From Gongronella butleri (Eukaryota > Mucoromycota > Mucoromycetes > Mucorales > Cunninghamellaceae): a stretch of DNA of 64,000 nucleotides. A model generated the notes under the pieces. That model saw only the letters and a program-made list of their open reading frames with translations, was not told the DNA's origin and did not search any database. This document shows, one piece after another, positions 23,149 through 34,579 of the stretch. The first letter of the stretch is position 1. Each line of letters starts with the position of its first letter. The stretch is from positions 62,001 through 126,000 of the forward strand of contig JAIWZP010000037.1 of NCBI GenBank assembly GCA_025201375.1. Direction: 5' to 3'. Position numbers and translations under genes: made by a program.

Positions 23149-26100
23149 TCATGTAGACGGACCATACAGCTAATTTAAAAAAAAGGACGATGAGACACGT
23201 CGGGGGAAGCGCCAAAAGAACGCTCAAAGCAACCGTGCGCGTGTTTTTCTTTGTCTTTTTTTTTTTTTTTTTTTTTTTTACCGTGATGTAGCCATCATCG
23301 CTGCTTGCGGCGACGACCATGAGGTTTGGATGGAAGGTCAATGCACGTGTGAATGAGCCGCGCTGGCTGAGGAAGCCAGTGGATGGGCGGAGCGTCGACA
23401 GTGGCGTTCCGTCAATGTTCCAATACTTGATCACCTGGTCATCACCCGCGCTAAAAAGAAAAAAAAAAGAAAAAAAAAGGGGCGTCATTGGGGTGTGTGT
23501 GTTTTTTTTTTTTTTGCTAATCGATGGGCTTACCTCACAATGACCTGTCCGTGGTCATGGATGGCCAATGACGTCATTTCGGCGTCGGTGTGTGCGTGGA
23601 TGGTGCGGATGGACTGTGACTCGCGGATATCCCATATTTTGATGTCGCCGCCATATCCGCCGGAGATGAGCTCGCGATTGCCGTCGCGTTGCAGGTGGAT
23701 GCCCGTGACCCATGTCTGGTGCTCCTCCCAGCGCTGGACAAGTGCCGACGACGCGCGCAGACGCCGGTCATAGACGCCAATGACGCCATCGCCAAAGCCT
23801 GCCATTAGAATATTGCCGCTGATCTGATCGCTCGTCAGGCTCGTGACGCACGACGTCGCTTGCGTGGCAATGTCCTACAAAAGAGGCGTTGGAGGTCATT
23901 TTGTGTGTTTTTTTCGCCTTTTTTTTCCCTGTTTGTTCGATTACCATGACGGCCAATTCCTGCTGTGCGTCCCAGACCTTGATGACGCGCGCATCGCCAC
24001 CCGTGAACAAGGTGCCGCGGCCCTGGTGCCACTCGCAAATCAGGCCGCTTTGCCTGGATTGGCTCTTTTCCATGTCTTTGAGTGCGCGCCATGACGACAC
24101 TAGCGTGGGCTTGTCCTGATCATAGTCTTTGTACAAGCGCACGACGCCGTCATCTTTTTGAAGATAAAAAAAGAATGGGTGAGTCATGATGCAAAAAAAA
24201 AAAAAGAGAGAAATGTCATAAAATGGACGTACCTGAGCCCGTCAACAGGATGGCCACGTCATCCTCGTTAATAAACTTCATGTCTGTGACCCTGCTTTGG
24301 AAAGGATTGTGGTTGTGGATGACATTGAGGGGCGTGCCGGTCTTCCAGTCCCACACACTAAGAAAAAGAAGAAGAGCGGGATTTGAATCGCGAGCGGTGT
24401 TTGAAATCGACGCGTCGTTTTGCGCGTCGCCGTTTCTTTGTTCTTACACCAGGTAATTGTAGGCGTCTGCAGCGACGAGATGCGGCTCGTACTGGTGGAA
24501 AAGCAGATGGGTAGCCTCTGTCTCGTTGAACATGGAGATGAGCTGGTCATCCCAGCGGCTTGTGCCTGCCTTTTGCTTTGTCTGGTTGCATTCCATCAGG
24601 ATCTTTTCGTTGCGGTTGCGCCGCCACTTGCGCTGGGTATAGACCACGCTGCCAGGCTCGTCCACCTCGGCCGCCTAGATGGAAAAGAGTATATTTTTTT
24701 GAGCGTCTCTCTCTCTCTCTCTCTCTCTCCCTCTCCCCCTCCCTCCCTCTTATTTTTCTTCTTTCCATTGGCCCTTACGCGCATCTGTGGCTCGGTAAAG
24801 TATTCGCAGCTCCAATCAAAGAATTCAGAGACGAGCGGCAATGTGTGCTGGTCGTGCGCGGACGCGTCATTGTGGTCATGGAGGTCGTTTTCACGTGCTT
24901 GGGCATTGGATAATGGAGCGGCTTGGTCCACTGCGGGCGATGGTGCGCCGAATTGATAAATGTTGCGCAATGTGGATGCAAAGGAGACGGAACGCGTGAG
25001 TGTGGTTGGTCTGACGGGTGCGTTTGGCTGCGGTGTTGCTGCGCCACGGACGGAATTGGCACGCGACGCGAATGTTGAAGGCGGCAATGACGCGGTTGTG
25101 CCTGGAGCTGCGGCCGATGCGGCGGATAAAGCGAGGTCGTCGGCATGGGATGTGTCCATGGGATGCAATTGTTGGTGGTGCAAGGCGTCTTTGACGACGG
25201 AGGCGGCATACTCACCAATGGTTGGCATCGTGAGCAGCATGGCATTGATGTGGTCGACCACCGCAGCTGCTGCGCGTGCCACAGGTGGGTAAGGATCGAC
25301 AGACAGATTCAACAATGCTTTCCAAATGACGGCATACACGGAATCGTAGCTTGTGGTGGCCGACGATGATGATCCCGTGGATGAAGAAGGCGCATTTGCA
25401 TCCATGGTGGCGCGCCAATCGGCCAGCATGGCGGCCATGGACCTGGCGCGGTCCTTTTTCTTTTTGGGCAGCTGGTCCTCGTCAATGGTCTGGCTGGCCG
25501 CCAACAAAAACTTGTCTGGCCCTGCCTGGTGCACAATGTGTGAGAGCGCAATGACGAATTCCTTGCGCACCATGGCCGACGCGTCGCCCATGACCACAAG
25601 CGATGCAATGGCAATGTTGTGCTCAATGTTCATGATCTGCTCGGTCTTGTTCAAATCGCCCAAAAAGGTGCCAAGTGCATACATGGCCGATGCTCGCACC
25701 TCTGGCACGCTGTCCGTCAACATGACACACAATTTCTCGTGGCCATTCTCTGCAACGGCGGCGGCCTTGGCCTCGCTATTGTGCATCCACACCTGCGCAA
25801 GGCACAAGCATACCCATTGGCGCAAAAGAGGGTCCGGGTCCTTGACATGCGCCAAACATGCGCTGATCACATTGCCGCGCAGACACGCCTGCTGCCCGAG
25901 CTTGAATTGCGTGCAAAACACCGACAGAATGAACGCGCTCATGGCGCGGTGTTCAGACACGTGTGGAATGCTGAGCATCGCGTTGTTGGGTGTCAAAATG
26001 TTGATGAAATACGCGTAGCCGTGGTCTTTGAGCAGGTCGTTTTGACATGTACGGTCCACGGCCAGAATGCGTGCCCAGATGAACACCAACACGGGTTTGA

Positions 26101-28000
26101 GCTCTGCGGCCGGCGATTGAAGCAATTTGAGCACATAGGGGAAAATGCCAACAGACAAGGCGGCATTGACGGCCCAAGGTCCAAGATCCAAAAAGCGACT
26201 GAGAAGGATCAATGCGCGCAATCGGTGGACCTGGCTTAGCAGCACTTGAAGCACAATTGGCAGTTGCTCTGGAATGCGTGGATTCACCGCTCCTTCTTGC
26301 AACCACACTTCAAAAGCCGTCAATTGCTCTGCAAAAAAGGTGCTTGGCTGGTACGCGGCCTGTTGGTGATGAAGTTGCTGTTGCTGTTGCTGCTGCTGTT
26401 GGTGTTGTTGCTGCTGCTGCGCATTGTTGTTGTTATTGTTGCTGTTGCTGTTGTTGTTGCCATGGTTGTTTGTCTCTAGCGGCGGTGGTGCAAGCAATTG
26501 TGGCAATTGAAACAGGCACATGTCGACGGCGAGATCCCAGGCTTGCCACATGGGATGGTCGTGTGTTTCGGGCAGCTTTGGGGTGGACATGGGTGTGCAT
26601 TGGTACGAGCGCATGATGCGATCGGCCAACAAAAAGTTGCGAAACATGGAGGCGACCATGAGATCCTGGCGAAAGAGGCGTTTGAACAAATCGGGCTGGT
26701 CCTGGAGCACGCACCATGCAATGGTGTCTGTGACGGCGGTGAAAATCCAATTGAGCTCGCCGAGGGGCGTGCGTCGTTCCTTTGCACAGCCAGGCAGCTT
26801 GGACACCATGTCCATGCTGATGTTTGTTGCCAGCAATGGATTGCGCATAATCACCCAGCGCAGCGACATCTCAATGGGCGTCGTCAGGCACGACGTGAAC
26901 ACATCCGCGGGCAAATCAGGGTTCATGGGCAGTGTTTCTGTGGGTCCACATGCAGCCAGCTGGATGCAATCACGCCAAGAAGAAGACGAATTCGGATGAG
27001 GATGGCCATTGGGAGGCGATGGCGGCGGTTGTTGCTGCTGTTGCTGATGTTGCTGCTGTTGTTGCTGTTGCTGTTGCTGTTGTTGCTGGCCATGGCCGGT
27101 GCTGCGCGCATCATTTTCACGCTGTTCGGCAAAGCGATTAAAGGCATTGACAATGTTGCCTGCGGATGAGCAATCCCACACATAAATAACAGGCGCACCG
27201 AGCCACGATTGAAGATCAAACAGCGACACGGGGATATATTGGGTATAATTGCGGTTAAAGACCCAGATCTCGCCGCTGGTCGTCGGCTTGGGCACACCAT
27301 GGCCATTGTAATGGAACAAGATCCGCTCATCCTTGGCATTGCGTCGTGTCTGGCAGCACAATTTCTTGGTCTCTTCCACAGACGGATCCAGCGATAATTT
27401 GAACCGCGTGCGGCTGTTGATGTTCTCGTATTGCAAATGCAAATGCTTGCCAATCGTCTCCAGCGACTTTTGAGGAATCATCAGGAACGGGTCCACCCAG
27501 CATTCGAGCTTGGCGCATGGATTCGTCTTGACCACGTCGGGTGGGTCCGTGCCAATATTCAAACAAATCACAAGCAACCCTTTGTTGGCGAAAAAACAAA
27601 AAAAAAAAAAAATGAGAGGATGCCCCCTTTTTTCATGTGATTTCCCAAAATCGCCCACTCTTTTTTTTTTTGTCTTTCTTCTTACCAGACACCGTCTTGA
27701 CTCGCTCACGGAGACGCTAAACAAGAAAAGAAAATGAGAATGAGACAAAAAAGGGAGAGGAAACGAGGGCAATTTCAGCCATACCCAGTCTTGCAGCGGC
27801 GGCCGCGCCACTAGTGCCTTGGCATGCGTGTCATGACGCTTCTCGGAAAAGTAAAGGAAGCGGATGATGTCCTCAAAGACGTCTTGGTCAAAGCCGTGCC
27901 GCACCGCACTCTGGTCAGCTGGCTCACGCTCGCCGCCATTGACAAGGGTGCTGCTCGTGCTCTTGCTGTCTTCATTGCCGTCCGTCGTCGCTACGGGCAT
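23149..28000 (-). CDS. Raptor/Kog1/Mip1 family TORC1 scaffold
   Basis: Scaffold that brings substrates to TOR kinase in TORC1 at the vacuole. Nine exons (28000-27785, 27716-27686, 27579-24779, 24674-24448, 24357-24233, 24153-23945, 23874-23534, 23450-23282, 23169-23149) join in frame to 1379 residues, close to the family norm. The N-terminal caspase-like RNC domain is clear: HYNGHGVPKPTTSGEIWVFN at about 172-191 and VIYVWDCSSAGNI around Cys219. HEAT-like repeats follow (SRFLDLGPWAVNAALSVGIF, ARILAVDRTCQNDLLKDHGY). Seven WD-type blades form the C-terminus, ending in ITLYGPST. Gln/His and Asn/Gln homopolymer inserts (encoded near 27010-27085 and 26365-26460) interrupt the conserved part. Exon 2 is only 31 nt and the last exon 21 nt. 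The intron at 24675-24778 holds a (CT)n tract. Confidence 0.95.
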
Positions 28001-28284
28001 GGTCTATAAAAAAAAAAGAACATCAACACACCCACACACAGACATGCACATGCACACCACCTGCCTTACCCTGGAAAGAATACAAAAGCGAAAAAGGAAG
28101 AAGAGGGAGAGAGGGGAGAGTAAACAAAAAAATAAAAGTAAAAGAAAGAGAAGCGAAAAAAAAAGAAGGCGGGGCGGACTTTTTTTTATCTTTTCATCGC
28201 CGCGCGCCTTTTTTTTTGTTCTTTTCTTTTTCTTTTTTCTTCATTCTCGCTTCCCCTCCCCCCTTTTTTTTCTTTCTTGCCAAC
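28001..28284. promoter_or_regulatory. Shared divergent promoter, Raptor (-) and CSN2 (+)
   Basis: Only 284 bp separate the two start codons, so both promoters must lie here. The segment is A/purine-rich on the Raptor side (28080-28180) and pyrimidine-rich just before the CSN2 ATG (28240-28280). No clear TATA box is seen. Confidence 0.6.
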
Positions 28285-30223
28285 ATGAGTGACGACGACT
28301 TTATGCTCGAAGATGACGACCAGGTAACATTCTCGTCTCTTAAACCAATGAATTAGGCCGCGGCTGATCCCCACCGCCCTTAGGACTATGACTTTGATTA
28401 TGAAGACGACGACGACGACGAGCCCGATGTCGGCCTCGAGAACATGTATTATAATGCCAAAGGTGAATTTCTTCTCTCTTTGTCTCTCAGCCCAACCCAT
28501 TGGCTCATTTGCTTCTCTTTTTAGCGCGCAAGGAGGTCGATCTTTCAGCAGCCATTGCTGATTTTCAACAAGTTGTCGATATGGAGGAGGAAAAGGGCGA
28601 ATGGTAAAAAGCAATTGGATCCCTGGCGACGCGTGGCCGCCTCATCTTTTTTTTTATAGGGGCTTCAAGGCGCTCAAGCAAATGACAAAAATCTCGTTTC
28701 AGCTAAATCACCACGAAGATGTAATTTTGACCACGAAAAAAGAGTGAGGATGATGGGGCTCACTTCTTTTTTAACCATGCAATCAGACGCTAAAATACTA
28801 CAAAAAGCTGCTGACGTACATCAAATCCGCGGTGACGCGCAATTACAGCGAGAAATCCATCAACAATATCCTCGATTACGCGTCCACGGCCGACAATATG
28901 AAGTTTATGGAGCAATTCTACCAGACCACGCTGGATTCCCTCGCCGAGTCCAAGAACGAGCGCCTCTGGGTCAAGTCCAACCTCAAACTCGCCAAATTGT
29001 GGCTCGATCGCAAGGAATATGCGCGCCTCACCAAGATCCTCAAGCAGCTGCGCGAGTCGTGCCAAAAGGACGACGGCACCGACGACCAGCGCAAGGGCAC
29101 ACACCTGCTTGAGATCCTGGCCCTCGAGATCCAAATGTACACCGCCACAAAAAATACCAAAAAGCTAAAAGAGCTGTACCAACAATGTCTCAATGTCCGC
29201 TCCGCCATCCCGCATCCGCGCATCATGGGCGTCATCCGCGAGTGTGGCGGCAAAATGCATATGCGCGAAAGTAGGGACCAATGGAGGGAAATAATCGACG
29301 GCCATGTTGACCTATTTTTTTTTTAATAGAACAATGGGAGAATGCGCAGTCTGATTTCTTCGAATCGTTCAAAAATTACGACGAAGCCGGCAGCCCACAG
29401 CGCATCCAAGTGCTCAAATACCTCGTCCTGGCCAACATGCTCACGGAATCACAGATCAATCCCTTTGATTCCCAAGAAACCAAGCCGTAAACTCCTTTTT
29501 TCACGAGAATTTGTCGCCTCGCAGCCGTGCTCAATTTTGTCATTTGTTTGCCAGGTACAAAAACGATCCCGAGATTGCCGCCATGACGAGCCTCGTCTCT
29601 GCCTATCAGCGAAAGGAGATTGCCGAGTTTGAGAAGATTTTAAAAGGTAATTTGCTCGTTTTTCACTTTTTGGAAGGAGGGTTTGAAGTGGCAGAGGACG
29701 CGCGCGTGTGCCTGATGGCTCGTTTTTTTTTTTCCATAGACCATCACCGCGCCATCATGGGCGATCCATTCATTGAGACGTACATTGACGATGTGCTCAA
29801 GAACATCCGCACCCAGGTGCTCATCCAGCTGATCCAACCGTACACCCGCATTGATATCCAATTCATCGCCAAGGTAAGCCAAGCCGTCGTTCATTTTTTT
29901 TTTTTTTTTTTGGCCGCGCATTGCTCACTCTCGTCTTATAGAAACTCAACATCACGCCGGTCAATGTCGAGGAAATCTTGGTCTCGCTCATCCTGGATGG
30001 CAAGATCCTTGGCAAGATTGACCAGGTCCACAGCCGCCTTGAAATTGACCAGGTGTACGTGCCGTTGATCGCGTGACTTTTCGCCGTTATTCATGCTAAT
30101 TCTTTTTTTTTTTACTTCTTTTTTTTCGCCAGGTCCACGGATTCCATTCGTTACGAAGTGCTCAACAAGTGGTCCGGCACCGTCACCAACCTGTGCCGCA
30201 CCGTCGTGGGCAAAACATCCTAG
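28285..30223 (+). CDS. CSN2: COP9 signalosome subunit 2 (CSN2)
   Basis: PCI-domain subunit of the signalosome that removes Nedd8 from cullins; CSN2 contacts the cullin-Rbx1 arm. Ten exons (28285-28323, 28384-28462, 28525-28603, 28660-28720, 28787-29270, 29330-29486, 29555-29646, 29740-29873, 29942-30054, 30133-30223) keep frame and give 442 residues, almost the animal length. Strongly diagnostic strings are [49 protein letters not shown] and [11 protein letters not shown]. The acidic N-terminus ([12 protein letters not shown] then a [12 protein letters not shown] stretch) is also typical. The C-terminal PCI part runs over the last four exons. An AATAAA word lies 26 nt after the stop. Confidence 0.97.
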
Positions 30224-30248
30224 GCCACTCCCATGCCCAGGGGGATGA

Positions 30249-30254
30249 AATAAA
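30249..30254 (+). terminator. Probable CSN2 poly(A) signal AATAAA
   Basis: Canonical AATAAA 26 nt downstream of the CSN2 stop codon. Confidence 0.5.
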
Positions 30255-30268
30255 GAAATGGGCTAGTT

Positions 30269-30418
30269 TTACCTGTAGTTTGTCTTTTTGGACAGTGTGA
30301 CGATAGGGATGAGGTCACCCACTTGGCCATCATCGAGCACGATAGCCGAGCTTTCCACAAGGTTAAACTTGGGAATCATTTGGACGCGTTTGTCGCGAGA
30401 AGCTTCGAGAAATGACAT
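30269..30418 (-). CDS. Small 49-residue ORF of unknown function, convergent with CSN2
   Basis: Starts MSFLEASRDKRVQMIPKFNL and ends KKTNYR, then TAA. Its composition is protein-like (mixed charged and hydrophobic, no low complexity), unlike most short frames here. A GTAAAA donor overlaps the stop, so it could instead be a first exon or a fragment whose remainder is lost, since CSN2 occupies the DNA further left on the other strand. I do not recognise the family. Confidence 0.3.
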   Translation of the reverse strand: MSFLEASRDKRVQMIPKFNLVESSAIVLDDGQVGDLIPIVTLSKKTNYR

Positions 30419-30924
30419 TTTAAAATGTCAATTTGCATTTTACTTGCCAGCCAAAGACATCCCAGAGCCTCGAAACACGTCCCAAAGGAAAGAAGGAGGC
30501 GAATAACCCCGAGTGGGACGCGAGTTTCAGCAGCTACGAGTCATCGGCGGCGCGGTACACGCAAATCAAAGATCAGCCACAATCGAGCTCCCAAACCAAA
30601 ATTGAAAATCCAGGTCGCCAGAATGCCATCAAACTTTCCCAGAAGAACAAGGGGATGGAGAAACCACGGGAAATGCAAAAAATGACGATCATCCATTGGG
30701 CCGATCACGAGCAATGCGCGATTTTAGACTAAATTTCAAACGCGAATTGCACTGGAAAACCGCGTTAATCGACCTCCGCTGATGCGCCCACTAGCAAGAG
30801 AGACGCCAGAGGCATGGAATTGAAAAGGAACAGGCGCGTGACACACGTCGTTTGACGCGGTTTTTCACGCGTCGCAAATTATATATGAGTTTGAACGCGT
30901 GCCAAAATGCCCAAAAGTTCACTT
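30419..30924. other. Gene-poor stretch
   Basis: A plus-strand open frame at 30433-30732 encodes 99 residues (polar, Lys/Gln/Ser-rich, no recognised motif), starting 14 bp from the minus-strand small ORF. Whether it is coding is unclear. Nothing else is seen. Confidence 0.3.
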
Positions 30925-31240
30925 TTTTCAATGATCACCGATGGCCACGTGCGCAGCAAGCGAAGCTCTTTCTGATGGTGTGTGTTTCTCGGGGATCCAG
31001 GTACTCTTCGTCGAGATGACCTTGAGTCGAAAATAAGACCCAAAACAGATTTTACGCGACAGCCAGTCCATGTACCCCTGGTTTTTAGTTGGTTTTCGAC
31101 GGTGAAATGAGGCGTATCTGCCATGGGGTGAGTGGCATGGCGATCCGAGGACCAAAATTTGACCATTTTCAACTCCATGACTGTACCCCCAGGAAAATTC
31201 GTGATTTTTGAAAGTGGACATTGCGCGTCGTCTCGTTGCC
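30925..31240. repeat. Dispersed repeat family D, copy 2 (inverted relative to copy 1)
   Basis: Reverse complement of 11205-11575 over most of its length, including GGCGATCCGAGGACCAAAAT and CGATGGCCACGTGCGCAGCA. A short related piece of family A follows at about 31240-31370. Confidence 0.6.
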
Positions 31241-31998
31241 GTAGATCTCTCGGGGACGGATCAAATGCATAATCTGCTGCTATCTTCTCAGAAACGGATT
31301 AAAACGGGAGGTCTACCGGGCTGTTTTCGAGACAAATCAACATTTTATCATTTTCTGCTCTTTTGTATTATTTTGCATGCAATTGATGGTGAACCGGGAT
31401 GAAACGTACACCGGTGGAAAGATCCGTGCTGTGCGATCCTTTCGGCTGCGGCTGGGTGGTCTGCGCGATACCCTTTGTACGCCTTCAAAATCAAAGTAAG
31501 CAATTTAAAACGCGTTTTGTTCACATGCACGGCAGCTGTCAATGCAAATCACGGTGTGTTATCGTATTTAATGATGCAGGATGTGCGTCTCCTTCGAATG
31601 ACGGTGGTTCGATCACCTCCTATTTTTGTGGTTGTGCCACCTATCTCATTTATGACTTGTTTGTAATTTTTTTATTTTTACGCGCTGCTGCTAACGACTT
31701 CAGAGGGCTGATTCGATTTTTAAAAGACTGCCTGTACACGGGCAACAGGCTTTGCCGTCGGATGCGAGAAGCACTACTATGAGAATTTATTTTTTATGTG
31801 ACACCCAGCCTTTTCTTTTTTCTTTTAGATCTGACTTTTGACAATGGCAGCTGAGATTTCGTCCCGGTGAGTGGCACCTGATCGAACCAGCTGGGACGTT
31901 TATTGGCTCCCCGCCGCCCGCCCCTTTTGGGCAACGGCAGGCTCGCTTTTGATCCTGAAACGCTTCTTTTTCCGCCTTTTTCAACCTTGTCATTAGCC
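31241..31998. other. Gene-free stretch upstream of Vta1
   Basis: 31240-31370 is a weak partial copy of repeat family A. The rest shows no gene. The Vta1 promoter lies in the last few hundred bases, where a TTAG directly before the ATG leaves a 5' UTR intron possible. Confidence 0.5.
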
Positions 31999-33455
31999 AT
32001 GGACGTCCCTGCCGACCTCAAGTTCATCGCGCCGTATATCCAGCGAGGAGAGGAGCTCAAGGAGCGCGAGCCAATTGTGTCATATTATGGTAAGTTTGCA
32101 AAAACCTGTACAAAAAGCGTCGTCTTGGCGTATGTCGTGCTCACAAGAACCCCTTTAGCGACGTATTATGCCGTCAAGCTTGCTTTGCAGCAAGGCCCCA
32201 ACACACCCGATACCAAGCTTTATATCTCGCACCTCTTGGACGGCCTAGAACAGGTAGCAAAAAAAAAATTGGAAAAAAAAGCAAAAATATGAAAAAAAAA
32301 GCCACGCGCTGTGCTGACGTGGTGTTTTGCGCGTGCAGACGAAAAAGGGCCTTGGCGACAACAATGAGGCTATCACGAGCGATCTAGTGGGATATGCGCA
32401 CCTTGAAAATTTCGCGCTAAAGGTGTTTGTCAATGCAGACAATGAGGATCGCGCCGGCAAGGCGAGCAAGTACGCCCCTTTTTTTTTTTTATTTCTGTTG
32501 TGTGCTTGCAATAGCTTTTTGATCTGACTGCCTTCATTTTCCCTTTTTGCATAGAAAAACAGCCAAGACGTTCTTGGCATCGTCCGTGTTTCTGGAATTG
32601 CTCAAGACATTTGGTCCAATTGAACCCGAGGTAATGGGTGTGTGTGTCGTATTTGCATGCACTGGGGCTTTGGATCTCAACATTTTTTTTTAAAAGGTGG
32701 AAAGCAAGATCAAATACGCGAAATGGAAGGCGGCCGATATCATGAAGGCCTTGCGCGAGGGTCGGACGCCTGTGCCTGGTCCGCCTGGCGGTATTGATGC
32801 GGCGGAGGAGGATGTGGCGATGGGTGAGCCTGGTGTTGGGCGCGCACAAGAGGAAGCACAAGGTCCTCCAGGCGGTGGACAAGACGACGCGTCGTTTTTG
32901 CAACCACCCGCGTCGGTGTCGCCGCCTTCTTTTCCTGCGCCACAGTCCATTTCCGACTTTCCGAGCCCGCCGTCGAATTTCACGGCGCCCATCTCACCCA
33001 ACGACCCGAGCCAGATATTTGACAATCCTGCGTCTGCCGACGACTCGGCGCCTCATCCACCGGCCGCGCCCACGACCACTACTACCACCACGACTACCCC
33101 GCCCTCCACCATCACCACGCCGCCGCCGCCTATGCCTGCGACCGCACCCGTGCCTCCCCCAGCACCAGCACCCGCGCCAGCCGCCACGCCGTCGCCCAGC
33201 CACTCGTTTGGCATCCCGTCGTCGGCTGCTGCGCCTGCGCCTGCGCCTGCACAGCCACAGACCCATGTTCCCACGCCGGCGTTGCCGCCCGTCGCGTCTG
33301 TTGGCCCAATGGAGATCGCCGCCGCGCAAAAGAACGCCAAATGGGCCATCAGTGCCCTCAATTACGATGACATTGCCACCGCGCGCACACAGCTCATCAC
33401 CGCACTCAACCAACTGGGCTTCCACCGCGGAAACAATTACGGCTACACCGACTAA
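31999..33455 (+). CDS. VTA1: Vta1/LIP5 family, ESCRT-III Vps4 cofactor
   Basis: Cytosolic activator of the Vps4 ATPase that recycles ESCRT-III at multivesicular bodies. Five exons (31999-32089, 32159-32253, 32339-32469, 32555-32630, 32697-33455) join in frame to 383 residues. The N-terminal tandem MIT-like domain is clear: PADLKFIAPYIQRGEELKER, ATYYAVKLALQQGP, AHLENFALKVFVNADNEDRA, KTFLASSVFLELLKTFGPIE and KIKYAKWKAADIMKALREGR. A 180-residue Pro/Ala/Thr-rich linker follows. The C-terminal dimerisation/Vps4-binding domain is AAAQKNAKWAISALNYDDIA then a TALNQLGF helix. The ATG at 31999 matches the family's short leader before the first helix. Confidence 0.96.
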
Positions 33456-34579
33456 TCTCTTGTTTATCATACTCCCTTTCTGTGCACGTGGACATGGACC
33501 GCTTTGGCGAATAAAAAAAAACGGATGGAGCCCTTTATATTTTTATTTTTTTATTTCGTGGGTGACAGACTGAGGATGATCATTGCAAAAAAAAAAAAAA
33601 AAAAAGGTGGTACAGACAAGTCTGGGTCCCTCAACCCTTCTGGGACGCGTCGCAAAGTGGTCAATGGCTTGTGACATCGCATGGGTCCTTTGGACCATGC
33701 CGACGCGTGCAAACGTGTGAATTGCGTTGGGTTGCGTATTTTTTTTTTCGCAAAACGGGGCTTGCATGACGCGTCACGCTCCAGACGCAGGATGAGGGCG
33801 CTCCAATGCTACCCCTGGATCAAGAAGTGAGGTGGCGCAAAACGCGAATCTCCGCCATCTTGCGCCAACCAATATAAAAAAAAAGAAGAGAGGTATTATG
33901 CACATAGCTCCATCGGGACAACATTTTAGACGTTACGCGCGAAAAATGCGAGAAAAGAGAGGACAACGGGGTCCACGCATGCCAAAAAAAAAAAGACTGC
34001 ATTTGCTCTTTTTCGTCGCACCACTCGGATGAGAACAAAGATGATGAATCTGCAAGAGTTTGGCCCTTGTGAGACCGGTGTGTTCATCTGCCCGTGGGAG
34101 AAATCCATTGGGCAACACGGTTGATCTGTCCCTGTTTGCTTTCTCATTTTATTTTTTCTCACCCGGTCCATGCGCCATTGGCCCGTTCTTTGGTCTTGAA
34201 ACTTGCGCAAGCTCTCACGCCTCGCTTCCCCCCTTCCCCCCCTCACCCTTCGCTGCATGACATGGTCTTGTTCTTGCATGGTGATTTTGCAAAAAGGCGA
34301 CACGCTATTAAAAAAGTTAAAAAAAAAACGCAAGACGTGGGAATCCATGGCCAGCGTGCGACTGGGCGGCACACGGCTGCCCCGCTTGCCATGTCGCCGT
34401 CTTGCTGACTTTTAATTTTCCTATTGGCTGGCAAATTAAGGTTTTACGTCTGGACACTGGATTTTTCCAATAGCATAAAAGAAAGGGGGGGCGCGCCACT
34501 TGCTAGTCCAACTTTTTTTTCCTCTTTTTCTTTTTTTCTGCATCTTTTTCTCTTTCGATTCCCCTCTGAATAATCCATC
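33456..34579. other. Intergenic Vta1-ALDH
   Basis: AATAAA at 33510-33515 (55 nt after the Vta1 stop) is the likely poly(A) signal. A 19-nt poly-A run lies at 33587-33605. Pyrimidine-rich sequence at 34510-34570 leads into the ALDH start. No gene seen. Confidence 0.5.

Noticed and set aside
24360..24400. Possible tRNA T-arm (GATTCAAATC on the minus strand)
   Set aside because: It is inside a Raptor intron and the neighbouring stems do not pair into a cloverleaf.
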